From Algoriphagus kandeliae (lineage in GTDB: Bacteria; Bacteroidota; Bacteroidia; Cytophagales; Cyclobacteriaceae): DNA of 64,000 bases. Numbering within the stretch: the stretch's first letter is position 1; each line of letters starts with the position of its first letter. The notes below the pieces were generated by a model. It was not told the DNA's origin. It did no database searches and was given only the letters and a program-made list of their open reading frames with translations. Below are positions 16,530 to 26,325 of the stretch, piece by piece. The translations under genes and the position numbers were made by a program. Where the stretch lies: assembly GCF_004571135.1 (NCBI RefSeq), contig NZ_SPSB01000001.1, positions 372,001 to 436,000 on the forward strand, in the 5' to 3' direction.

Positions 16530-18710
16530 ATGCAAAGAGTAGCAATCCTATTCCTCTTTATTTCACTTTCATTTATTGCCTGTGAGCCAAAAACGACTAC
16601 TGAAATCAAACGTTGGGAAGCTCAAGCTGAACGTGTAGAAATCATTCGGGATGATTTTGGAGTACCCCATATTTATGGCAAAAGCGATGCTGATGCAGTT
16701 TTTGGATTGCTCTATGCCCAATGCGAGGACGATTTTAGAAGAGTTGAGCGAAACTACATCTGGGCAACGGGAAGGTTAGCCGAATTGGAAGGAGAGGAGG
16801 CGCTTTATTCAGATGTTCGGGCAAATCTCTACATGACAGAAGAAGAAGCAAAAGCTGCTTATGAATCGGCTCCAGAGTGGTTGAAAGAACTTTGTCAGGC
16901 ATTTGCAGATGGAATCAATTACTATTTGCATACCCACCCAGATGTTGAGCCTCAGGTCATCAAAGTTTACGAACCTTGGTTTACGATGTATTTTTTCGAA
17001 GGCTCAATAGGAGGGGATATTGAGCAGATTCCTACTTCCCGTATTAAGGCTTTTTATGAAAACAACGAGGCCTTAGCCTATTCCGAGTTTGGGGATGGAT
17101 TGAGTCATCCTGACCCGGAGGAAGAACCAAAAGGTAGTAATGGCATAGCAGTATCAGGAGAAATGACGGCATCTGGGAATGCCATGCTATTAATTAACCC
17201 GCATACCTCTTTTTATTTCAGACCTGAAGTTCATGTAGTCAGTGAAGAAGGTCTGAATGCTTATGGAGCCGTGACTTGGGGACAGTTTTTTGTTTATCAG
17301 GGATTTAATGAAAAGACTGGTTGGATTCATACTTCTACGCGTGTCGATTTCATCGACGAGTTTATGGAGGAAGTATCGGAGGAAAATGGTAAGCTAGTTT
17401 ATCGCTATGGTGAAGAAAAAAGGGCAGTGGATTCCTTTCCTGTGACTTTGTCCTATCAAACCGAGGAGGGCTTGAAGCAAAGGGAGTTTACCCTGTATCG
17501 TACGCATCATGGACCCATTACTCATCAACTCGAGGATAAATGGGTAGCCACAAAAATCAATTGGGACCCCGTAAATGCTTTGATTCAAAGTTTCACCCGA
17601 ACCAAGCTTGCCAACTATGAGGAATTCAAGGAGATGATGAATATCCGTACCAACTCCTCCAACAATACCGTTTTTGCGGATGCGGAAGGAAATATTGCTT
17701 ATTTCCATGGCAATTTCATTCCAAAAAGAAATCCTCAATTTGACTTTTCTAGGCCATTGGATGGTTCAAATCCAAAAACAGATTGGCAAGGTATCCATAC
17801 AGTTGATGAAAGTATTACGCTTCTAAATCCGCCTACAGGATGGATTCAAAACTGTAACTCTACGCCATTTACTGCGGCTGGTGAATTCAGCCCTAAAGCA
17901 GAAAATTATCCAGTTTACATGGCTCCGGATCGTGAAAATTTCCGAGGTATTCATGCAGTTAAGGTATTGAGAGAAGCTTCGGACTTGACTTTGGATACCT
18001 TTATTGAATTAGCCTACGAACCAACTTTGCCAGCATTTGAAAGATTGATTCCGCCCTTGGTTCAGGCCTTGGAAAAGTATGGAAATGACACAGAAATCAA
18101 ACAGGCTACTGAAGTTTTAAAGGCTTGGGATTTCAAAACAGGGAAAGAATCGGTTGCGATGAGTTTGGCTCATTTTTATGGAATGAATCATCAGCGCAAA
18201 TTCCGGGATATGCAGGATTTGGTGGACAATGAAACCGTTTCTTCTCTTTCTCAACCAGAAACCCAGAAAGAAATGGTTGAGGTTTTCGAAGAAACTTTGA
18301 ATCAAATGAATGCTGATTTTGGAACTTGGAATACGCCTTGGGGAGAAATAAACCGATTCCAACGACTCAACGGTGATATTGATTTAGCCTACGATGATGA
18401 TCGGCCTTACATCCCAATTGGGATGGCTTCCGGTCGATGGGGGGCTTTGGCATCCTATGGCGCGAGTACTAAAGAAGGAACCAAAAGACTCTATGGAAGC
18501 TCTGGAAATAGCTTTGTGGCTGTCGTAGAGTTTGGAGATAAGGTACGAGCTAAAAGCATCTTGGCAGGTGGCCAAAGCGGGGATCCAAATTCGCCGCATT
18601 TCCTAGATCAAGCTCAACGTTACGCGGATGCAAACTTTAAGGATGTTGCCTATTATCTAGAAGATGTGGAGAAAAGAGCAGAAGAAAGGTATAAGCCGGG
18701 GAAGAGATAG
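16530..18710 (+). CDS. Penicillin-acylase-family (Ntn hydrolase) lipoprotein
   Basis: A 726-residue secreted acylase precursor. The signal LFLFISLSFIAC ends in a lipobox cysteine at residue 19. The first 200 residues form the alpha chain. Ser203 in PKGSNGIAVSG follows a glycine and is the expected autocatalytic cleavage site and N-terminal nucleophile of the beta chain. Later conserved pieces include HHGP and the RTNSSNNTVFADAEGNI block. Relatives deacylate acyl-homoserine lactones, penicillins or other N-acyl amides; lipidation is unusual among the textbook members but common in Bacteroidota. Substrate not known. Confidence 0.9.
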   Translation: MQRVAILFLFISLSFIACEPKTTTEIKRWEAQAERVEIIRDDFGVPHIYGKSDADAVFGLLYAQCEDDFRRVERNYIWATGRLAELEGEEALYSDVRANLYMTEEEAKAAYESAPEWLKELCQAFADGINYYLHTHPDVEPQVIKVYEPWFTMYFFEGSIGGDIEQIPTSRIKAFYENNEALAYSEFGDGLSHPDPEEEPKGSNGIAVSGEMTASGNAMLLINPHTSFYFRPEVHVVSEEGLNAYGAVTWGQFFVYQGFNEKTGWIHTSTRVDFIDEFMEEVSEENGKLVYRYGEEKRAVDSFPVTLSYQTEEGLKQREFTLYRTHHGPITHQLEDKWVATKINWDPVNALIQSFTRTKLANYEEFKEMMNIRTNSSNNTVFADAEGNIAYFHGNFIPKRNPQFDFSRPLDGSNPKTDWQGIHTVDESITLLNPPTGWIQNCNSTPFTAAGEFSPKAENYPVYMAPDRENFRGIHAVKVLREASDLTLDTFIELAYEPTLPAFERLIPPLVQALEKYGNDTEIKQATEVLKAWDFKTGKESVAMSLAHFYGMNHQRKFRDMQDLVDNETVSSLSQPETQKEMVEVFEETLNQMNADFGTWNTPWGEINRFQRLNGDIDLAYDDDRPYIPIGMASGRWGALASYGASTKEGTKRLYGSSGNSFVAVVEFGDKVRAKSILAGGQSGDPNSPHFLDQAQRYADANFKDVAYYLEDVEKRAEERYKPGKR

Positions 18711-18737
18711 GTTCAGTTTTGCTTATCCTTACTTTGG

Positions 18738-18900
18738 CCGTAAAATACAGCTTCGCTGAAATATACATCGTGAAATACAATGGAAATACACTTCGCTACG
18801 CTCAGTGAAATATACGCTTCGCGAGATAATAATAAGATACAGCTTCGCTGAGATATGCCTTTGGCGAGATAAGCTCTCCTTCGTCGAGAAAGATAATTTA
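18738..18900. repeat. Array A of short TTCG-type hairpins with GAAATA/GAGATA spacers
   Basis: Downstream of the acylase gene the sequence is built of short units such as ATACAGCTTCGCTGA, ATACGCTTCGCGAGATA and ATATGCCTTTGGCGAGATA. Each unit is a tiny palindrome around TTCG or a similar loop, separated by AAATA or GAGATA. The same composition recurs at 25775-26000 and 36779-37052. No open reading frame of credible composition uses it. Confidence 0.75.
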
Positions 18901-18953
18901 CCCACTAGGAAAGACTCTTTTTATTATTTGCTAGGCAGTATCTGGGGATATCA

Positions 18954-19060
18954 AGACCCCAGCGGGGTCTAAGTTAGATAACCCTGCCTGGGGCAGGCAG
19001 GCCCGGGTAAGGAGGAACGACGCAGCCCGGGGAAAAAGCCTCCCCCTAATCCCAGCGCTG
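18954..19060. repeat. GC-rich palindrome cluster of unknown type
   Basis: In a 458-base gene-free gap this stretch is far richer in G+C than its surroundings. It contains AGACCCC-AGC-GGGGTCT (18954-18970), CCTGCC-TGG-GGCAGG from 18983, two copies of GCCCGGG about 24 bases apart, GGGG...TCCCC, and the perfect palindrome CCAGCGCTGG. It may be a structured RNA or a repetitive extragenic element. I do not recognise the family. Confidence 0.5.
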
Positions 19061-19168
19061 GTGCAGGATCTAGGAGGTGGAAACGAAAAGTTGATGCCAG
19101 CAAGAGGGACACGAGAAATTGGTTACTAGTTAATGGTTATTGAGGGGTTCTATAAATCTCGAGTATTC

Positions 19169-20281
19169 TTAAACCTTGAACTTTTTCTCTTCTGCATGGT
19201 CTATCCATTCCCCTGATAGGCTAAGATAAGCCCCCATGGCATCAGCCGTCATACAGGAATGAACGGGTAATATTCCTAACAAATCTCCAACTTGAACCTG
19301 GTTCAAAAGCTCTTCTGAAGCCTGGATTAAGCCATGTTCTTGGGAAATGCTTTTTACAAAAGAGCGACTCTCGGGAATTTCCCAACCATCTTCTTTGAGA
19401 ATAACTATCTCACCAAAATTCTTTCTTCCATCAACTTCAATCAAATGATCCTTGGCGAGATGAACGCCACCTCCATGAACCAAAATCTCGTTACGCTCAG
19501 GAACGATATCTACCACGGGAACTGCTAAGGCTACTGCTATATCAGATTTCTTGCAACTCCCCAATTCCACTTGCATTAGGTCATAAAAGACAAAATTCCC
19601 AGGTCCCATCTGGTCGATATCTCCAAAATCAGTTGCCACTGAACAGCCGGGAGTATCACCAATCCGAGTAACCAAATTAGGATACTGGGATTCATACTTG
19701 GTTTTTAGCATCGCCAAAGCCTGTCTTGTTTCGTGATAAATCAGTTCTTTATCAGGCTTATAATAGGTATGCCCCGGATGAATGTAGAAACCAAAAAAGG
19801 ATAAATGCTCTGAAGTGGATGCTATCTGAAGGATCTCGTCAATTTTTGCAAAATCACTCATATGAACCCCCGTGCGACCATAGCCTGCATCTATTTCAAT
19901 CATAAATCCCACTGGGCTTGTAAGATTCTTTGCAAGTTCTTGGATTGTGTAAGTGTTGACTATTTGAACAGAGATAGGCTGGGTTTTAGCCAATTTATTG
20001 AGTAGAGGAATCTCCCTGATATTAAAAGGGAAAGCAATATGAATGAGCTCCCAACCAGAATTACTTAAATAAGCCGCTTGCCGGATAGAAGAGGCTGTGA
20101 TTTTCCGAATCCCATATTCCCGGGCCCATTCTCCGATTTTTTTGGATTGAGCTGTTTTCCAGTGAGGAATTAGTTCTAATTGATGCAATTCTGCCTTTTC
20201 AGCCATTTTTTGAATATTGGCTCTGCAGATCTTTTCATCTATCAATAAAGTTGGAGAGGTTATTTGGGATCGGTAGTCCAT
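19169..20281 (-). CDS. DSD1-type PLP enzyme (D-threonine aldolase / D-serine dehydratase-like)
   Basis: The ATG at 20281 gives 370 residues; a TTG 51 bases upstream is the longer alternative. The fold is the alanine-racemase-type barrel: PTLLIDEKICRANI at the N-terminus, then the PLP-lysine motif PHWKTAQSKK near residue 40, EIDAGYGRTGV, and GDTPGCSV. The C-terminal beta domain carries the metal-binding pair in PVHSCMTADAM. The family acts on D-threonine, D-serine and related hydroxy-amino acids; which is not readable from sequence. It is divergent from alaS and apparently a single-gene unit. Confidence 0.85.
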   Translation of the reverse strand: MDYRSQITSPTLLIDEKICRANIQKMAEKAELHQLELIPHWKTAQSKKIGEWAREYGIRKITASSIRQAAYLSNSGWELIHIAFPFNIREIPLLNKLAKTQPISVQIVNTYTIQELAKNLTSPVGFMIEIDAGYGRTGVHMSDFAKIDEILQIASTSEHLSFFGFYIHPGHTYYKPDKELIYHETRQALAMLKTKYESQYPNLVTRIGDTPGCSVATDFGDIDQMGPGNFVFYDLMQVELGSCKKSDIAVALAVPVVDIVPERNEILVHGGGVHLAKDHLIEVDGRKNFGEIVILKEDGWEIPESRSFVKSISQEHGLIQASEELLNQVQVGDLLGILPVHSCMTADAMGAYLSLSGEWIDHAEEKKFKV

Positions 20282-20467
20282 GGTATTTTCCGGTTTTGGT
20301 TTCGCAACTAGTAAAGTTAAGTTTCCTTTCAAGATAAGAAAGTAATTGTGACTACTGTAGTATTTGTAATTCGATTGACTTCATTCATGATAAAGGCCTC
20401 AATTTTTAAAATCCCATAAAACCTGCTGTTTTTCTGAAATCCATTTACCTAAGCCCATTAAAACTGC

Positions 20468-20475
20468 TATTTTTG
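20468..20475 (+). promoter_or_regulatory. Candidate -7 promoter box for alaS (TATTTTTG)
   Basis: An exact TAnnTTTG match 66 bases upstream of the alaS ATG, within the 260-base divergent gap. The -33 region is weak. Confidence 0.4.
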
Positions 20476-20541
20476 TGAGCTTAAATCCAAGCCCCAGGCT
20501 GTGGTTTTTAAATTATCCTTAATTAGCGCAAGCTCAACTTC

Positions 20542-23166
20542 ATGGAAGCAAAGAAAATACGAAGCACCTTTATTGAGTTTTTCCAGTCCAAAGGCCATCA
20601 TTTCGTTCCTTCGGCCCCGATTGTGGTAAAAAATGATCCTACCCTGATGTTTACCAACGCGGGGATGAATCAATTTAAAGATGCCTTTTTGGGGAATGAA
20701 ATCCCGAAATATCCTCGAGTCGCCAACTCGCAGAAATGTCTTCGTGTGAGTGGAAAGCACAATGACTTGGAAGAAGTGGGAGTGGATACCTACCATCATA
20801 CCATGTTTGAGATGTTGGGGAACTGGTCTTTTGGAAATTACTTCAAAAAGGAGGCGATCGAGTGGGCTTGGGAACTGCTAACTGAGGTCTATCAGCTTTC
20901 AAAGGACAGGTTGTATGTTTCTGTTTTTGAGGGAGATCCTTCCGAAAATCTTGAAATGGACCAAGAAGCCTATGATTTTTGGAAAGAAATTGTGGCTGAA
21001 GATCGCATCATTATGGGTTCCAAAAAGGATAATTTTTGGGAAATGGGGGATACGGGACCTTGTGGACCTTGTTCGGAAATCCATATTGACTTAAGGCCAG
21101 AAAATGAAATTGCTGAGATTCCGGGAAGAGATTTGGTCAATCAAGACCATCCTCAAGTAATTGAGATTTGGAACCTGGTATTTATGCAGTTTAATCGCTT
21201 GGCGGATGGAAGCCTTAAAGAACTTCCTGCTAAGCATGTGGATACAGGAATGGGATTTGAGCGATTAGTTCGCGCCATTCAGAGAAAGTCGTCCAATTAC
21301 GACACTGATATTTTTACTCCATTTATATCATTCCTTGAGAAGAAATCAGGTAAAAAATATGGGCAAGACGAGCAGACCGATATCGCCTTCCGAGTGGTAG
21401 TAGATCATATCCGTGCAATCTCTTTTACGATTGCGGATGGTCAGCTTCCATCCAATAATAAGGCTGGATATGTGATTCGTCGAATCCTTCGTCGAGCTGT
21501 CCGCTATGGCTATACCTTTTTAGGTTTTCAATCACCCTTCTTGTATGAATTATGCTCATTGATGGCGGAGCATTTTGGAGATATTTTCCCTGAAGTGCGA
21601 CAGCAACAAGACTTCATTGCAAAGGTTATTCAGGAAGAAGAAAGCTCTTTCCTTCGTACCCTTGATCATGGTTTGAAAATGCTTGCGGGCATCAAAACTG
21701 AATTAAGCGAAAAAGGAGAGAAGGTAATTTCAGGCAAAACCGCCTTCGAATTATATGATACTTATGGTTTTCCATTGGATTTAACTTCTTTGATTGCCCG
21801 AGAAAGCGGTTTCTCTTTAGATGAAAAGGGCTTTGAAATCGAGATGGAAAAACAGAAAAACCGCTCTCGCGCTGCTTCTGAGTCTGAAACCGGAGATTGG
21901 GTGCATGTTGAAGAGGAGGTAGGTGTGGACTTCGTGGGATATGATTATTTGGAAACGCAGTCTCACATCGTCAAGTACCGAACTGTCAAGGAGAAAAAGG
22001 GAGAAAAATACCAGTTGGTATTAGATAAAACGCCATTCTATGCAGAAAGTGGAGGTCAAGTTGGGGATACCGGTTGGCTAGTTTCTGATACTGAGAAAAT
22101 TCGAGTCATTGATACCAAAAAGGAAAATGACTTGATTGTCCACTTTGTGGAAAAATTGCCTGCTGAACCTAGAAAAACTTTCAAAGCTCATGTAGATGCT
22201 GTTCAGCGTCAGTTGATTATGAATAATCACTCAGCTACACACCTACTTCATGCAGCACTTCGAGAGGTCTTGGGCGAACATGTGCAGCAGCGCGGTTCCT
22301 TGGTGAACGATAGAATCCTGAGATTTGACTTTTCACATTTCAGCAAAATGACGGATGCCGAAATCCAATGGGTGGAAGAAATCGTCAACAAGAAGATTCG
22401 AGAGAATATTGCTTTGGGTGAAAAACGAAATGTCCCTATCGAGGAGGCCAAAAAAATGGGAGCAATGGCTCTTTTTGGTGAAAAATATGGGGATTTTGTG
22501 CGTGTTATCACTTTTGATCCAAGTTTTTCAGTAGAGCTTTGTGGAGGCACGCACGTTCCTTTTACCGGTCAAATCGGGTTCTTTAAAATCGTTTCCGAAG
22601 GTTCTGTGGCTTCTGGTGTTCGTCGAATCGAGGCGATTACTTCTGTGGCTGCTGAAAAATACCTCCGAGAACAAGAGAGCTTACTCAAAGAAGTGCAGGA
22701 ATTGCTTAAAAATCCAAAGGATGTTAAAAAAGCAATTGAGTCTTTGCTTTCTGAACGAAACGATTTGAAAAAAGAGCTTGAGGCCTTGCATCTGGAAAAA
22801 GCTGCTCAGGTGAAATCGAACCTGCTTTCTCAATTTGTAGATCAGGGAGATGCAAAGGTATTGATTGCACAAGTCGAATTGCCCAATGCAGATGCCTTGA
22901 AGAAGTTGGCTTATGAACTGAAAAATGAAGTAGAGAAAGCCTTTGTTGTTTTGGCTGCTAATATTGATGACAAACCTCAAATTGCTGTGATTTTGGATGA
23001 ACCTTTGATCGAGTCCAAAGGATGGAATGCTGGAGCAATTGTCCGGGATTTGGCGAAAGAAATCCAAGGTGGAGGCGGTGGCCAGCCTTTCTTTGCGACA
23101 GCAGGAGGAAAAAACCTTCAGGGATTGCCTCAAGTTGTTAAGAAGGCAAAAGAAATGTTTCTTTAA
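20542..23166 (+). CDS. alaS: Alanine-tRNA ligase
   Basis: An 874-residue class II synthetase that charges tRNA-Ala. The catalytic domain starts with RSTFIEFFQSKGHHFVPSAP and contains FTNAGMNQFKD, the class II motif 2 region, and GPCGPCSEIH. The editing domain has its zinc ligands: His563 and His567 in HSATHLLH, and Cys667 and His671 in CGGTH. A coiled coil and the DHHA1 domain end the protein with GGGGGQPFFATAGG. Length is normal. gatB follows 19 bases later, so the two are probably co-transcribed. Confidence 0.98.
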   Translation: MEAKKIRSTFIEFFQSKGHHFVPSAPIVVKNDPTLMFTNAGMNQFKDAFLGNEIPKYPRVANSQKCLRVSGKHNDLEEVGVDTYHHTMFEMLGNWSFGNYFKKEAIEWAWELLTEVYQLSKDRLYVSVFEGDPSENLEMDQEAYDFWKEIVAEDRIIMGSKKDNFWEMGDTGPCGPCSEIHIDLRPENEIAEIPGRDLVNQDHPQVIEIWNLVFMQFNRLADGSLKELPAKHVDTGMGFERLVRAIQRKSSNYDTDIFTPFISFLEKKSGKKYGQDEQTDIAFRVVVDHIRAISFTIADGQLPSNNKAGYVIRRILRRAVRYGYTFLGFQSPFLYELCSLMAEHFGDIFPEVRQQQDFIAKVIQEEESSFLRTLDHGLKMLAGIKTELSEKGEKVISGKTAFELYDTYGFPLDLTSLIARESGFSLDEKGFEIEMEKQKNRSRAASESETGDWVHVEEEVGVDFVGYDYLETQSHIVKYRTVKEKKGEKYQLVLDKTPFYAESGGQVGDTGWLVSDTEKIRVIDTKKENDLIVHFVEKLPAEPRKTFKAHVDAVQRQLIMNNHSATHLLHAALREVLGEHVQQRGSLVNDRILRFDFSHFSKMTDAEIQWVEEIVNKKIRENIALGEKRNVPIEEAKKMGAMALFGEKYGDFVRVITFDPSFSVELCGGTHVPFTGQIGFFKIVSEGSVASGVRRIEAITSVAAEKYLREQESLLKEVQELLKNPKDVKKAIESLLSERNDLKKELEALHLEKAAQVKSNLLSQFVDQGDAKVLIAQVELPNADALKKLAYELKNEVEKAFVVLAANIDDKPQIAVILDEPLIESKGWNAGAIVRDLAKEIQGGGGGQPFFATAGGKNLQGLPQVVKKAKEMFL

Positions 23167-23185
23167 TCGGATAGAATCAAGCTAA

Positions 23186-24646
23186 ATGCTTAGCGAGGAA
23201 ATCAAAAATAAATATCAATTGGTAGTCGGTTTGGAGGTGCACGCGCAGCTCTTGACAGCCAGTAAAATGTTTGCTGCCGATTCCACCGAATTTGGGAATT
23301 TGCCGAATACCTTGATTTCCGTGATTACATTAGGACATCCCGGTACGCTTCCAAAAGTCAATAAAAAAGCTATTGAATATGCCGTGAAAATGGGTTTGGC
23401 TTGCCATTGCGAGATTACCCGAACCAATATTTTTTCCAGAAAAAACTACTTCTATCCAGACCTTCCCAAAGGTTATCAAATTACCCAAGACAAAGGGCCA
23501 ATCTGCGTAGGAGGGAAAGTTCCCATTCGCCTAGCCGACGGAAGTACCCGTGAAATCCAACTCAACCGAATCCATTTGGAAGAAGATGCAGGAAAATCCA
23601 TTCACCTAGATGGAGAGCCGGATACTTTGGTTGATTTTAATCGAGCTGGAACGCCTTTAATTGAGATTGTTACCGAACCAAATATTTACACCTCTGAAGA
23701 AGCTTATGCTTTTCTGACCGAGATAAAGAAGTTGGTAAAATACCTTGATATCTGTGATGGAAACATGGAGGAAGGTTCGCTTCGCTGCGATGCCAATGTT
23801 TCGGTCATGTTGAAAGGGGCAAAGGAACTCGGAAAGAAGGTAGAAGTCAAAAACATGAACTCATTCCGGAATGTCGTTCGGGCCATAGAACATGAGTTTG
23901 AGCGAATGGTGGGAATGCTGGAAGAAGGAAAAGAGATCATTTCTGAAACACGAACTTTTGATGCGAATACTGGTACAACTTCAGGCATGCGAACCAAAGA
24001 GGAATTAAATGATTACCGCTATTTTCCTGAACCGGATTTGAGTCCTGTTGTTATATCCGAAGAGTGGCTGCAATCCATTCAATCTGCAATGCCTACACTC
24101 CCGAGGGATTTGTATAAAAAGTTTACGGAAGAATACGGTTTGCCAGATTATGATGCTTCCTTTCTAACTGAATCCAAGGAATTGGCACTTTGGTTTGATG
24201 AATTGTGTCGTGAAACTTCCTTGTACAAAGCTGCGTCCAACTGGATGATGGGGCCAATCAAGTCCTATTTAAATGAGACAGCTACACATATTTATGACTT
24301 TACTATCAATCCCAAAAGGTTGGCAGAATTATTGGCTTTGATAGAGGAGGGAAAGGTGAGTTCTTCAATTGCATCTCAGAAAATTTTCCCTGAGTTGATA
24401 AAGACTCCAAAGGTTTCTCCATTTGAAATTGCTCAGAAGCTCAATCTAATTCAGGAAAGTGATGAAACTTCTCTAAAGCCAATTATTGAGGAAGTGTTGA
24501 AAGAAAACGGGCAAAAAGTAGCCGAATATAAATCCGGTAAAAAAGGCTTAACAGGCTTTTTTATGGGACAAGTAATGCGAAAATCAAATGGAAAAGCGGA
24601 CCCAAAAGTCGCTACCAAATTATTGACAGAATTATTGAATAATTAA
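23186..24646 (+). CDS. gatB: Asp-tRNA(Asn)/Glu-tRNA(Gln) amidotransferase subunit B
   Basis: A 486-residue subunit of the GatCAB complex that amidates misacylated Glu-tRNA-Gln or Asp-tRNA-Asn. Family motifs are VVGLEVHAQLLT, FSRKNYFYPDLPKGYQI (the GatB signature), DFNRAGTPLIEIVTEP, RCDANVSV and VEVKNMNSFRNV. The C-terminal YqeY-like tRNA-binding helical domain ends in GFFMGQVMRKSNGKADP. It starts 19 bases after alaS and its stop is 6 bases before the next start. Confidence 0.98.
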   Translation: MLSEEIKNKYQLVVGLEVHAQLLTASKMFAADSTEFGNLPNTLISVITLGHPGTLPKVNKKAIEYAVKMGLACHCEITRTNIFSRKNYFYPDLPKGYQITQDKGPICVGGKVPIRLADGSTREIQLNRIHLEEDAGKSIHLDGEPDTLVDFNRAGTPLIEIVTEPNIYTSEEAYAFLTEIKKLVKYLDICDGNMEEGSLRCDANVSVMLKGAKELGKKVEVKNMNSFRNVVRAIEHEFERMVGMLEEGKEIISETRTFDANTGTTSGMRTKEELNDYRYFPEPDLSPVVISEEWLQSIQSAMPTLPRDLYKKFTEEYGLPDYDASFLTESKELALWFDELCRETSLYKAASNWMMGPIKSYLNETATHIYDFTINPKRLAELLALIEEGKVSSSIASQKIFPELIKTPKVSPFEIAQKLNLIQESDETSLKPIIEEVLKENGQKVAEYKSGKKGLTGFFMGQVMRKSNGKADPKVATKLLTELLNN

Positions 24647-24652
24647 AATAAG

Positions 24653-25771
24653 ATGAAGAATATAATGACTAGCCTCTGGATTCTAAGTTTAATTTCACTC
24701 TTTTCCTGCGGAAATAGTGCTAATTCAGAGCAAGACGGAACAGTTGAGATCTCAGGGAAAATTTCCAATGCTCCTGAAGGGGTGGTGGTTTTGTCTCAAT
24801 TTACAGATGGAAGACCTCGGGTTTTGGATACCTTGGAATTGGATTCTGACGGCAGTTTTTCTTATGAATTACAAATCGAAGATCCAACTTTCTATGACTT
24901 GAACCTCTTTGGACAGCGATCCGTGCGATTGGCACTTTTGAAAGAAGATGTGCAGGTGAATTATGATTTTTCCCAGCCAGAAAATATTCAAATCGAAGGC
25001 TCGAAGGATAGCCAAGAAATGCTGAAGTTGGAAAAGTTGATGGCTGATTATCAGGCTGATGTCAATGCTTTGAATGAAGCTTATTATGAAGCTATGAGTA
25101 ATAATGATGCGGAAACCATCAAAAGTATTCAGGCTCAGGCTTTGGATTTGGAAGCCAATCAGGCTGAGCGCGTTAAACAGACCATAAATAGTATGGGAGA
25201 TAGCTTTGCTTCCTTGGCAGCTATTGGATTATTAAATCCAAAAAATGACTTTCCATTCTTGGATGAATTGATCAATCGACTGGATCAAAAATATCCAAAT
25301 ACACTCACCATCATTCAATTGAAGCAGCAATTAGATGAACTGCGTGCCTTGGCAATTGGAGCAGTTGCGCCAGAAATTGCTTTGCCTGGACCAGATGGGG
25401 AAATCAAGAAACTTTCAGATTTAAGAGGGAACTATGTATTGATTGATTTCTGGGCTGCCTGGTGTAAACCTTGCCGAGCTGAAAATCCAAATGTGGTTAG
25501 GTTGTACAAGGAATATAATTCCAAAGGATTTGAGGTATTCGGTGTTTCCTTGGATCGAGATCGGGATGATTGGGTTCAAGCCATTGCAGATGATCAATTG
25601 GAATGGACGCAAGTTTCTGATTTGCAATACTTTAATTCAGAAGCTGCTCAAACCTATCAGATTCAAGCTATTCCAGCTACCTACATGATCGATCCGGAAG
25701 GAAAAATCATCGCCAAAGATCTTCGAGGACCAACATTGGAGAGAAAACTACAGGAGTTGTTTGATAAATAA
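24653..25771 (+). CDS. TlpA-like thiol-disulfide oxidoreductase lipoprotein
   Basis: A 372-residue envelope protein. The signal ILSLISLFSC ends at a lipobox Cys. Residues about 30-120 form a beta-rich domain like DUF4369, followed by a helical linker, and a thioredoxin fold from about residue 235. The redox site is Cys271-Lys-Pro-Cys274 in FWAAWCKPCRAE, and the cis-proline region is AIPATYMID. Such proteins reduce or oxidise periplasmic cysteines; the partner is unknown. It follows gatB by 6 bases, although its function is unrelated. Confidence 0.92.
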   Translation: MKNIMTSLWILSLISLFSCGNSANSEQDGTVEISGKISNAPEGVVVLSQFTDGRPRVLDTLELDSDGSFSYELQIEDPTFYDLNLFGQRSVRLALLKEDVQVNYDFSQPENIQIEGSKDSQEMLKLEKLMADYQADVNALNEAYYEAMSNNDAETIKSIQAQALDLEANQAERVKQTINSMGDSFASLAAIGLLNPKNDFPFLDELINRLDQKYPNTLTIIQLKQQLDELRALAIGAVAPEIALPGPDGEIKKLSDLRGNYVLIDFWAAWCKPCRAENPNVVRLYKEYNSKGFEVFGVSLDRDRDDWVQAIADDQLEWTQVSDLQYFNSEAAQTYQIQAIPATYMIDPEGKIIAKDLRGPTLERKLQELFDK

Positions 25772-25774
25772 GTT

Positions 25775-26000
25775 CGGCTTCGCCTCATGAAATACTCCTC
25801 CTTTCAGTCGGAGAAATATGTTCGGCTACGCCTCATGAAATACGCCTGCGGCGAAATAGGCTCAGCTACGCTTCGCGAGATACGCTTCACTTTGTTTCGC
25901 GAAATATGCTCAGTTGCGCTTCGCGAGATAAGCTTCACTTCGTTCAGCTAGATAAACTCCGCTGCGCTTCGTTAGATATGCCTTCGGCGAGAAAGACTTA
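25775..26000. repeat. Array B of short hairpins with GAAATA/GAGATA spacers
   Basis: About ten units follow the TlpA gene. Examples are GAAATACGCCTGCGGCGAAATA, read as CGCC-TG-CGGCG, and ATGCCTTCGGCGAGA. Spacers read GAAATA, GAGATA or TAGATA, and unit length varies from about 17 to 25 bases. The array runs straight into the CCCCC/GGGGG element, the same order as at 36779. Confidence 0.8.
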
Positions 26001-26005
26001 GCCCA

Positions 26006-26134
26006 AATTCCCCCTTTGTCTTTTATTGTTATAGCAGAGGTGCATTCTATTGTAAAGGGGACAAGGGGGATTTGACTCTATATATAAAAAAGGACTATTC
26101 TGGATTACTCCCAATAATTATCGTTGACCCCGAA
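26006..26134. repeat. Interspersed element with CCCCC/GGGGG arms, copy 1
   Basis: It opens with AATTCCCCCTTTG; about 35 bases later come AAAGGGGA and CAAGGGGGATTT, giving an inverted repeat with two alternative right arms. A moderately conserved tail (GGACTATTCTGGATTACT) follows. Related copies lie at 33307 and 37055. Confidence 0.7.
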
Positions 26135-26194
26135 CAGTAATTAAAATATCTCGGCGCAGCCATATCTTTTTTTATCTGCGAAGCTATCTTAGAA
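26135..26194 (-). repeat. Reverse-oriented hairpin-array unit, copy 1
   Basis: Nearly identical to 37185-37243 and 37306-37363. Read on the minus strand it contains AGATAGCTTCGCAGATA and AGATATGGCTGCGCCGAGATA, the same hairpin-plus-GATA pattern as the plus-strand arrays. The rest of this gap (26195-26325) shows nothing recognisable beyond AT-rich DNA. Confidence 0.7.
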
Positions 26195-26325
26195 AAGATT
26201 TAGTCCATTCCTATATCTTCAACCTACCAAAAAATAATAACCCATTACCCCTATAGACTATTTATTGTTACCTAATTTTAACCTATTCCCCTCCAAGTTT
26301 TAAAGCGATTTTTGGCAATTTTTTC

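Noticed and set aside
18711-19168. Group II intron or riboswitch in the GC-rich element
   Set aside because: No domain V-like stem or known aptamer core could be recognised; kept only as an unnamed palindrome cluster.
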